Positions 21,441 through 30,884 of a stretch of 41,038 nucleotides of DNA are shown one piece after another. Position 1 is the first letter of the stretch; every line of letters begins with the position of its first letter. A model generated the notes under the pieces. The model saw only the letters and a program-made list of their open reading frames with translations, made no database searches and had not been told where the DNA came from. The DNA comes from Vitrella brassicaformis (taxonomy: Eukaryota; Sar; Vitrellaceae): assembly GCA_001179505.1 (NCBI GenBank), contig CDMY01000527.1:6884-47921 (forward strand). The letters are read 5' to 3'. A program made the position numbers and the translations under genes.

Positions 21441-21680
21441 ATGGAGGCAGCGATGTCTGAAGGCACATGGAGACACAAACGTGTGTCTCAGTCGGGAGAT
21501 AGACATTCCCGCTTGCCTGCTGACGGCTCACCCCTTGTGGTCTCCCAGTCACAACTCAGACAGACACGGGCGGGCAGCCGCCCAACGTTTACGTGTTCAG
21601 GACGATTCGCTGAATGCATAGGCAAACAAGGACGGACGGCATGACATACTTACCATCAACGTGCAGATGCATCTCATCCA
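21401..21680. repeat. Partner of 15911-16200, includes cassette copy 12
   Basis: Cassette core at 21419-21465 and near-identical flanking exon and intron sequence. Confidence 0.9.
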
Positions 21681-21704
21681 TCCCCACATCCGCTGTGCCT
21701 GTCC

Positions 21705-22079
21705 TTACGTGAAGAGGGTGACTGCAGCAAGGGACAGTGCCCCGAAGAAAACGATCGAACGAGCGAGTTCGTCCATGCTGACTTTTTTTCCTGTGTGTGC
21801 TGGAGAAGCGTTCCACTTGCCCTTCCCCCTGCAGTAGATCCCGGCCACGCGTTGGCAGCAATGGGTCTCCACGCCTTCATCTTCTGCAGCACACACAACG
21901 GATACACACGCGCAATTGGTTGCCGTCCACTGGATCTCTCTCCTTTTTTGTGAATGCATCATGATCTCACCCTCGCAGACCGTCACTAAGTGTTGGGGTT
22001 GATTTAGCCTGAATGCATAGGCAAACAGGACATCATCACGACATGCCATCAACGTGCAGAATTTGCAATTGCATCTCAT
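21705..22079 (-). CDS. Cys-rich ectodomain and TM unit C
   Basis: On the minus strand RLNQPQHLVTVCE is followed across a GTGAGATC donor and CAG acceptor by DEGVETHCCQRVAGIYC, a short basic link and a TM segment (IVFFGALSLAAVTLF) ending at a GTAAGGAC donor. Unlike units A and B it has no Sushi-like segment between the CCQxVAGIYC motif and the TM. The next minus-strand exon is the DEMHLHVD exon. Confidence 0.45.
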   Translation of the reverse strand: MRCNCKFCTLMACRDDVLFAYAFRLNQPQHLVTVCEGEIMMHSQKRREIQWTATNCACVSVVCAAEDEGVETHCCQRVAGIYCRGKGKWNASPAHTGKKVSMDELARSIVFFGALSLAAVTLFT

Positions 22080-22105
22080 CCATCCCCGACATTCGCTGTG
22101 CGTTC

Positions 22106-22390
22106 TTACCTGAACCAGACGATTGCGAGGGCCACTGCCCCGACGATAACGAGTGTTTGCGCGAGTTCGACCATCCTTTCGTGTTTGCGTGTGTTCTGAA
22201 AAAGCGTTTCACCGGGAACTTGAAGCTCGCGCCGTGACGGGTGCCGCATTGTTCCTATTGACGACTGCCCATCTCTAGCCAATAAGGCACGTCTCCGTGA
22301 TGTGCTCCATCTCGAAAGCTCCGTCCACTCGCTTGGCATCGGTCCTGTGTCGCACAACTTGAACCTCGATGTCTGCATTGGCACACCTGC
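22106..22390 (-). CDS. TM exon and degenerate copy of the HHGDxxYWLE module
   Basis: The minus strand shows DGAHHGDVPYWLEMGSRQ near 22310-22255, a diverged copy of the PH-gene C-terminal module, and then, in a different frame, a TM segment (LVIVGAVALAIVWF) ending at an AG|GTAAGAAC donor. Frames are not consistent across the stretch, so this is probably debris of two joined family pieces. Confidence 0.35.
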   Translation of the reverse strand, partial: AGVPMQTSRFKLCDTGPMPSEWTELSRWSTSRRRALLARDGQSSIGTMRHPSRRELQVPGETLFQNTRKHERMVELAQTLVIVGAVALAIVWFR

Positions 22391-22604
22391 AGTGTGATCC
22401 TACATATGCATAGGGCAAGAGTCGAACGTTTCTTGCCTGCAGACAGGTCACATCATTCCGCTGATGGAAGCGTGATGCGATTCTTGTCCTTCAAGAAATG
22501 CCTTGTGTGTGCGCTGAAGATGGCTACCACACAAAGAGGCAATAAGTAGTCTGGAAAACAAGAAGAAAATGGAGGAAAATGCTCACTGTCTCCCGCCGTC
22601 TCGC

Positions 22605-23036
22605 GTCGAGAATTCTTACCGGTCTGTCCTCGTGTGGGAGTGGGGTTGTGGCACAAGCTCGATGGTTGNNNNNNNNNNNNNNNNNNNNNNNNNNNNNNNN
22701 NNNNNNNNNNNNNNNNNNNNNNNNNNNNNNNNNNNNNNNNNNNNNNNNNNNNNNNNNNNNNNNNNNNNNNNNNNNNNNNNNNNNNNNNNNNNNNNNNNNN
22801 NNNNNNNNNNNNNNNNNNNNNNNNNNNNNNNNNNNNNNNNNNNNNNNNNNNNNNNNNNNNNNNNNNNNNNNNNNNNNNNNNNNNNNNNNNNNNNNNNNNN
22901 NNNNNNNNNNNNNNNNNNNNNNNNNNNNNNNNNNNNNNNNNNNNNNNNNNNNNNNNNNNNNNNNNNNNGCGGTCGAGAATTCTTACCGGTCCTGTCCTCG
23001 TGTGGGAGTGGGATTGTGGCACAAGCTCGATGGTTG
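22605..23036. repeat. Tandem repeat flanking an assembly gap
   Basis: A 64-65 bp unit beginning GTCGAGAATTCTTACCGGT and ending GCTCGATGGTTG occurs at 22605-22668 and 22972-23036. A shorter related piece (GTCTCGCGTCGAGAATTC) recurs at 23611-23640. Confidence 0.9.
22669..22968. other. Assembly gap of 300 N
   Basis: Exactly 300 N; the size is probably nominal. Open frames spanning it are meaningless. Confidence 0.99.
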
Positions 23037-23065
23037 CGATGACACACCCACACATTCAGATCAGA

Positions 23066-23475
23066 TCATCCCTGTGCGCCTCTTTGCACCTGTTGCTGTC
23101 TTCTCATCCGTCCTCCTCGCGCTGGACAGAAATCCTTAAAAAAGTGCTGCTGTCTCTCTGGCTCATTTGTGACGGACCTGCGGCTGCCTACCCGCTGCGG
23201 TGCATGGCGGTGCCCGTCAACAGAAAGAGAAACTTCAAGATGGCCTGCAGAGAGGAAGAGAGAGAGTGCAAAAGCGCAGTCTATATGATCCGCCAGGCAC
23301 ACACACCTTCGGTCACATCCTTCCGCTGATGGCAGCGGCCGTAGGTGGTGTCGTTGACCAGCTGCCCTGGGCGCTGAAAACGGCCACCACGCGCGAAGGG
23401 CGTTAGGAGCGCCATGCCGATGGCGCACCCGGCCTTGAGTGAATGCGGCGGACGAATGGGTCGACAGAGTGCCTG
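23066..23475 (-). CDS. Possible small two-exon gene of unknown function
   Basis: The minus strand has an exon-like stretch of about 23475-23312 (after GGCAG) encoding ALCRPIRPPHSLKAGCAIGM and GRFQRPGQLVNDTTYGRCHQ, up to an AAG|GTGTGTG donor. A second exon from about 23252 begins GHLEVSLSVDGHRHAPQR. Part of the first exon resembles 22540-22455 (VVAxFSA-like in another frame), suggesting a duplicated locus around the gap. Coding character is weak. Confidence 0.25.
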
Positions 23476-23829
23476 CCGGGCAGCGAGTCGGGCAGCTCTG
23501 CTGCCAAATGACAAATCGAAGGCAAACAGGAAAGCAGAGAAGAGGGAGCGTCGTTGAAGGAGAGAGAGCTCAGTTCATGACGAAGAAAAGAGAGCAGCGG
23601 ACGCCGTCTCCCCTGTCTCGCGTCGAGAATTCTCGCCGGTTCTGTAGTCCAGCTCGAAAGACATGGAGAAACCGTGTTTGGAATGTAATTCTTCACACTC
23701 TCTCAGCGAAGTCGACCCTAGGGTGCTGCTTGAAACCGCTCCTTCTCCCCCCTAGATTCAAAGCTCGCAATTTTCTGAGAGGCGCCGTTTGCGCGGATCT
23801 GCACCGCGCCGTGCGTCCAAGGTGGGACG

Positions 23830-26800
23830 ATGCAACGGTCTACAATGCGTTCCATTAACCGTCGACTCTTTCCTCTCATCCACGTCCGGCACATCCGAAC
23901 GGCCCTCAGATCAGCCACCCCGACTCATCCAAAGAAGAGGCCGCAGACATCAGATGCAACCGCGACTGACCTGTGGTCGCCCTATCGCTTCGAAGATCTG
24001 GGTGGTGGCATCCATCCCGTCCTCATCGAAGCGATGCGCGCGCAGGGCATCGACCGGCCCACCACCATCCAGCAACGCTCCTACGACCTGCTTGCAGAGG
24101 GCCGGGACTGCGTGGTGGCGTCGGAAACGGGCAGCGGCAAGACGCTTGCCTACCTGCTGCCGCTGCTGAACCAGCTGTATCACGTGCACGACTGGGTGGA
24201 GGCGTCGAGGGCTGCGCAGGACGGGCAGGTGAACCCTCTGAAGGAGCTGAGGCCGTGGGTGGTGCTGGCGCTCACACGGGACCTTTGTGCACAGGTGAGG
24301 GAGAGAGGGGGACAGAAAGAGGCAGACAGGGCGGGGGCGTGTCTGTGCATCCATCAGCCTGTGTTGTGTGCAGATATGTCAGATGGCTCAGTCGATTGAC
24401 CCGCTGGGGCGGCTGTCCATCCAGACACTCGTCGAGCTGCCCAAGTTCCCACACTCCAGGTACGTCACACGTCACACAAAAGAGTACACACACCCACCAG
24501 TGCGCCTGTCTGATTGGTTCCACCATCAACAGGGCGGGTGTCGACCCCTTCCGCGTCCCTACCGGACCGTTGCCGAAGCATCTGCGGCACCTGCGGGGCA
24601 TCGACCCATCCCACAGTGTGCTCCAGGACCTGTCGCTGCAGCGACAGCCACAGCCAGTCATCGCGGCCCCGAGGATCAGGTGGGGCGCCGTCGACCTGGT
24701 CGTCACCACGCCCATCAAGTTCCTGCAGGACCTCCTCAGGTGCGCGTGGGCATGAGTGGTGAGTGGGGTGTGGACACCTGACAGACGGTTGTTTTCTCTT
24801 TCTCTCTGTGTGTCCAGGTTTGTGGGCGAGAGTGTGTATCCGTCATGTCTGGTGTTCGATGAGGTGGACGAGCACTTCCAGAGCGTCACCAGGAACCTCA
24901 TCTTCGACATCGTCAAGGTGGGCCACTCACACAGATCCACATGACGCTTTTCTCTCATAGGTGATCTCTTGCTTATTGTCAGCACCTGCGCCCCCGTCCG
25001 CCCATCCGTCAGTATGACGAGATCCGCCGGCCGCTGGCGCCACTAGTCCCCACGCAGTTCGTCTTTGTGGGCGCCACACAGCCAACTGGGGGATGGTGCA
25101 CCACTGGCGCAATGATCATCGAACGGTGACCATCCGACCCATCCTCACAGATGCAGATGGACAGACAGGAGAGGCAAAGATGTGTGCGTGTGTGTGTGTG
25201 TGTGTGTCAGGTTCCACGTGGCCGAGCAGCTGTGGACGGCGGGTCTGCACGCCATCTCGCCTTTGGTGAGTCAGCGGTGGCTGGAGGTGCCGGCCGACAA
25301 GAACATCTTCGAGCAGAAGCTCGACATGCTCCTGACGGTCCTCAACCAGATGCCAAAGGACAGAACACTCATATTCACCACTTCTGTCGGTACGCTTCCA
25401 CATAATCACGCGAAGATCAGCACGATACACAGAAGCATATGTGTGTGTGTGTGTGCTTGTAGGCACGTGTCGGCGTCTGTATCACTTGTTGAGTGAGGGC
25501 GGGTGGCCGGCCGTGTCGTTCCACCGCAGCATGACCATGGACCACCGAATGAGATCTGCCGACAAATTCTTCAGGTTAGTAGACACGCCCCCTCCACCCT
25601 TGCAAGACACACACATTGATGCTTCTGATCCTTGTGTGTGTGTATGCGATGTGTATGTCAGGGGTGAGGCGATCGTGATGGTGGCCACCAACCTGGGAGG
25701 CCGTGGCGTGGATTTCTTCCAGGTCGACCACGTCATCAACTTCGACTTCCCAAATGACGCTGGCATCTACCTCAGCAGGTAGCCAATGGCCCTCCCTCAG
25801 TCCGCACACACATCCACAAGTGCACGTGTGTATTGTATTTCCTGCACCATCAGAGTCGGCCGCACAGGCCGTGTCGGGCGCAAGGGTCACGTGACCAATT
25901 TCGTGGACCCCCAGCACGCCCACCTGGCGTCGGCCATCCTGGAGAAGATAGAGGAGGGCAGCAAGATACACTCGACCTTCTCGCGCAAAAGGGCGTTCAG
26001 GAACAAACTCAGAGGGAAGATACAGGTCTGTATTGTGCACACGGATGGAGCCTGACACACCCACGTGCACACATCGATCTGGCTGCTGCTGTGGGTGTTC
26101 CAGACGGCGGCATTCTCTGAGATGAAGGCCAAACTAATGGACAAGATGCAGCAGAACGTCAAAAGGAGCATCGTCCCGACACCCTCCAACCGACCCCCAG
26201 CCATGGGCCGCAAATCCACGAGAGCAGCGCGCTCCGCTGCCGACAATGCAGCGGCTGCCGCAGATGACGATGACTGGGAGTCCGTACGTCGCACCCTGCA
26301 GCACGAGCAGGTGCTCGCGGCATCCGGCATCGACATGAGCGGCCGTGACGGTGACGATCAGGGAGGGGAGGGGCAGGAGAGCGCCCCTGGTGGTGGCAGG
26401 CCTGTCCGCAAGAAAAGAGAGAAGGCAGATGCAGACCAGCCACCGCAAGAAGTGGATAAGTCAGGTTTGATCCATCGGCCGCGGAGAGGCGAATCTTCGC
26501 AGCAGCTCTCCGGCCACGTCGATCTGCTCGGCGCTGCCCAGTCCCTCCCACAATCACCATCAACAGCAGCAGGCAAGAAGAGACCTAAGGGCGCCATGCA
26601 GCCGCCGCGCACAGAGGTGAAAGATGCGGCAGAGGAGCCGCCATTGCCGCCATGGCACTCCGCCTTTGCCGATGATGACGGCTTTCATGCTGTCGAGAAA
26701 CGGCTGGGAGAGAGGGAGAGCGTGGCAGGGCGAAAGTACGCCAGCAAACACAGGAGTGGTGTGGGCAGGGAGGAGGAAGAATCTGACATTCTCGACTCTG

Positions 26801-27947
26801 ATGAAGAGGTGAGCAAGTGCACGCACACCGCATGGCCACATGCAGGAGCATCATTCTGGTGTCCTGATGCACACAGGATCTGCGCGACATCTCCCTCGCC
26901 GCCCCCACATCACCATCACCGTCACCATCCGGCACAGACGATACCGATGACGAGTCGCCAGACGCACCCATCGGCAATCACGACTTCGACATAGCAGCCG
27001 GCCACGAGCCACGCGATTCACAACAGCACCAGTCATCCCCCGGCCAGCTGCTCGGCCACATCACTGTCGTCACGGGCAGCGACGATGATGACAACGATTC
27101 CATGACGGACAGCGATAGTGATGAGGATGGTGACGAGGGTGACGGCGAGATGGGCGGCTTGCCGCTCAAGTACGGCGAGACGCTTGCACGTGAGCGTGGG
27201 CGTGGATGGGGTGGCTTGGCGAGGCTGAGGGACGTGCAACACGATGGAAGAATGGCGGTCATGCCGTGGGCAAGGGGGGCGGGGGGCGTCGTGCAGCTGC
27301 AAAAGAAAGGTAGGCGTCATACGAAGGCACTCGCATCGCATATTGTTGGTGTCATTGCATTCGCACGTGTGTGTCATTGTGTGCAGAGGCATCCCCACCT
27401 CATCCGGCGGCCCCTGCCGGCCTGGACGAGCTGCGCGCCCACCTGCTGGAGAGCGACTCGGACGATGACGAGGGCGGCGATAGTGACATGTACAGCACTG
27501 CCGTCATACGACGCACACCACCGCCAGAATGGTACCAAGTGACTGACCAAAGAAAGGCCATGCTCCCTGTGTTTTGGTCGGTCGACGAATGTGTGTGCGC
27601 TATGCCACTGCAGGGCCGAGAAAGAGGCCAAGACCCCTCCCCGCCCCTGGTCAAACCCATCCATGACGGCCACCCCCTCACCCCCACCAGCCATCAAGTG
27701 GGACCAGCTCAAGAGGAAACCCACACCAGCCCTGCCCAGCAAGCGTGAGGGCAAAGACGTCTTCCAGTTCGGCACGCGGCCTGTCGACGGCCCTCCGCCA
27801 CAATCGGCGCTGTCGGCTGGTCTGGGTCGGCTGCCGCGGCGGGCCAAGAACCTCAAGAAGGGCACCGCTGGCAGCCTGCTGCGCAACTACGATGAGTTCG
27901 ATGGCGGCGGTGGTGGTGGTGGTGGTGATGGGGAGGTCAAGCTGTGA
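23830..27947 (+). CDS. DEAD-box family RNA helicase with long acidic C-terminal extension
   Basis: Thirteen exons (23830-24294, 24374-24459, 24533-24739, 24818-24917, 24983-25125, 25211-25389, 25463-25574, 25662-25778, 25854-26025, 26104-26808, 26877-27309, 27387-27531, 27614-27947) splice to exactly 1065 codons plus TGA. Superfamily 2 motifs appear in order: Q-motif region (FEDLGGG, TTIQQRSYDLL), Walker A ASETGSGKT, Ia LTRDLCAQ, II DEVD in place of DEAD, III GAT, IV TLIFTT, V VATNLGGRGVDF, VI SRVGRTGRVGRKG. ATP-dependent RNA unwinding or RNP remodelling is the family role. The N-terminus (residues 1-35) is rich in Arg and Ser with no acidic residue for over 35 positions, compatible with an organelle transit peptide. 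Residues from about 530 on are low-complexity, with Asp/Ser runs and basic patches, ending in a Gly run. Confidence 0.93.
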
Positions 27948-29136
27948 ACTGTGGTGGCATTGGGCCGGCCACTCAATTAGTGGTGTTTGCTGGCGGTGTG
28001 CTGGGCGTGGAGGATTCCCTCTATCAGTCGGTCTGATGCTGCCGGAGATGGATTAATCAGCTGAAAGGTGAGGGCGAGTGAAGAGGAAGGATGTGGGCAG
28101 GGGAGAGGAGGAGGGAGGCAGCCCAGATGATTCTAAAATCAATCAATAGGTCGAGATTGAGGATGGGTGTGCTGAGTGAATGCATCCGTCCACTGACAAC
28201 ACGTGGCACAAATGATGGGCAGAGACACACAGACAAGACAGAGAGACAGACAGACAGACAGCCGCACAGCTAGACTGCATGATGTGAGCAGCTCAGGTCA
28301 GCTCACACTTGGTGTTGGTGTGTTGGTCATCGGTGTGCGTTGCAGGCAGTAGCTTCACGTGTGGAATGGAAGACCCTGAGCCTGTGTATGTATGCGCATC
28401 CGTGTGCTGGTGCGGACAGTATAGTGATGTTCTCTTGTGTGAAGTGCTAAGTCTGTGCTCGATGGACGACGGCATGGCATTGATTGGCGATCTCAAGGTG
28501 GGGTTGTAGCCGACGTGGCGACACGCACATGAGACACGTACTTAGGTCGCTACGTATTGCACTGTCACGCATCCGGCCTAACAGGACAGCAACCATTGGT
28601 CGTCCCGCCCTGCCTGTCTCTATGGCCTGTCTGTCTCACGTGTGTGGGGATGGATGGATGTGGATGGCATCGAGTACGGCCCACAAACGCACAGCACAGA
28701 GCCCAAGACACAACACACACTGAAAAAGAAACCCGCCACTCACCAGCCATGCAGCCAAATCCCCCCAGTCACTAACCGCCTTCTTCCCTGCCTTGCCATC
28801 CAACACCTCATGGCATGGCAACACCCCAGGAAAATAGACCCACGGAAAAAGAGCAGCCCGTCTGTTCTCCATTCTCTATTCCTCACCCATTGCACTATGC
28901 CGTCCTGGCTCACATGTAAGTGTCGGATGCAACCACGGCATCGATCTATGGCTTATACACAGACGGTAGCCCAACACACAGGGTACAGCGACAAAGAGAC
29001 TCATAGCTCGCCAGCCTTGCAGGCAAAACTGCTGTGGACGACACGAAATGGAGCAACCCGAAAAACCAGCCACTTCTACCTGTTATTCGTACCGTGAAAG
29101 CCCTTTTACCGCCATGCCCCCATCCCCTCCTTACCC
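27948..29136. other. Intergenic between convergent genes
   Basis: No supported gene. One minus-strand exon-like ORF at about 28872-28744 (starting MENRRAALFPWVYFPGVL) ends at a GTGAGTGG donor, but no convincing continuation is found. CAGA repeats lie at 28220-28262. Confidence 0.45.
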
Positions 29137-30386
29137 TCATGCCCCCAAAGCCGCCTTCAGGATTAGCTCTTGCTCCAGCCAGTAATTGATGTCTCCATGG
29201 TGCGCTCCGTCTGCTCCCTCCACTCGCTTGCCATAAGCCGCTGCGTGCAAAGGGGGCGGTGCATCCTCGGTGTGGGTCTCGATGTCCATCTGGAGAATGT
29301 CGATGAGGCCATATTGCATCCAGGTATACCGGTACCATGAAGGATTTTCCAATGCCGTCTCGAGCAGCTGTGTCACCTTCTCTCTGGTGTTCGGAGCGGC
29401 GTGGCTGCCGTGAAGGGATGGCTTTTTGAGCAGCTGTGTCTCCAGTACTGCCGCCCTCTCCCGGTGATAGATAGGGAGCCAGTGCCGATGGTGGACTCCT
29501 GGTCTTGTGAGCGTGAATGCTGCCGAGTCGTAAGTCGGGACGCCCGCCGCGCAGGCCTGCTTCAGCATCTTTACCCACTTGTTTTGCTCCAGGGCGGACG
29601 AGCATTGTAACACCATCTTGTGGCCTTCTGCGCGACTATATATTTGGTGGAGACTGCAAGACAACACGACAGCAGAAGAGAGAAACCAAATTTCAAATCA
29701 GCCCCACCATTTGTCGTGTCAAGATGTCTTTGTCTGCCCTTACACATCCGATTCGACAGTGGATAGATCAACGCGTCCCTCTGCTGTGTCTTCCGTGAGG
29801 CGATACTTGCGGCGGTCGTCCTTACAAGGCCGAAAGACCAGGATGGCATGGGAAAGGTTCCGATAGAAAGGCCGCTCGATCACGCACAGCTTCCTGGTGA
29901 GCTGGCACATACACAGTGTCATACACACAGACAAACACACACAAACAGAATCACAGACGCACAAAGCAGATGCCACCTGACCCTGTACCTGCACGCTCTT
30001 CCATTTCGTAGGTCTATTGGGGTTGCACCAGCCGAGGACGTCACGGTCTGCACGAAGAAGAGAAACACACCAGTGTACACAGACCTGACGCAGCCCTGCG
30101 ATGCAGAGGGCTCACGAAGGATGGCGTGGAGCGGCTCCTTGACTCCGAATGCCCGGGCGAAGGCGCATGTCGAAGGGGTCGTGAAGATCCCGTATTCGGT
30201 GGACCAGGGGGGCGGCAGGTCTGGGTCCTCTTGGAAGGGGAGGGGGTGTTCGTCGTGGTGGACGGGTGGGATCTCATGGATGGCTTCCTCCTCGTCGGTG
30301 GAGAGAGGGGGCGAGGGGCGGTGGGGCTCATCCAGATCCAGGTGGGTCCGGTGCGAGGCCGACACCAAAGGGTTGACGTGAGTCAT
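29137..30386 (-). CDS. PH-domain protein
   Basis: Exons 30386-30071, 30047-29989, 29901-29744 and 29653-29137 splice to 349 codons plus TGA. The first 105 residues are Pro/His/acidic and probably disordered. A pleckstrin-homology fold follows: GWCNPNRPTKWKSVQ start, RKLCVIERPF, YRLTEDTAEGRVDLSTVE, HKMVLQCSSALEQNKWVKML with the invariant Trp of the C-terminal helix. PH domains usually bind phosphoinositides or protein partners at membranes. The C-terminal 140 residues include WYRYTWMQYGLIDILQMD and GADGAHHGDINYWLEQE, a module also present at 14.74-15.02 and degenerate at 22.3 kb. It is the intact representative of this local family. Confidence 0.8.
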
Positions 30387-30884
30387 TCTGACGATGATTC
30401 ACGGACGGGTGAGCCGTGAACGGGATGAAAGCACTCGAAGACCAGCGCGAGCTTGAAATTGGGGGCGATGCGGGCCAAAGCGTTCTTTTGTCGTGTGTTG
30501 GCCACCCTCAGCGATTCACCGGTCAATTCACAAGCAAGTCCGTGACCAAATGATAATCACACCCATCCACGCCGCCAGACTCACACACCAACAGCACCAT
30601 GGATGAGGCGGCCCGACACGGCATAGATGAGGGGGCCATCAGCAAGGGCTTCAACAGCCATCTGGGCAATGCAGACTATGAGTTTGGTGGGTGGCAGCAG
30701 GTGGGTGGCACCCCGCATCAAGTGAGAGGGAGGGAGCGAGGGAGGGAGGCTGTGTGCGTGTGTATGCGTCGACAGGCAGACTCTCAGTGTTGTCCGTGTT
30801 TATCTGGCCAGCCTGACTGTGTGATTGATGACTCATTGCGTGATTCAAGTTGTCTGTGGTGCTGCGAGATTGAAAGAGAATGCG

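Noticed and set aside
22453-23329. ORFs crossing the N gap
   Set aside because: They contain a run of unknown residues and have no evidence of continuity.
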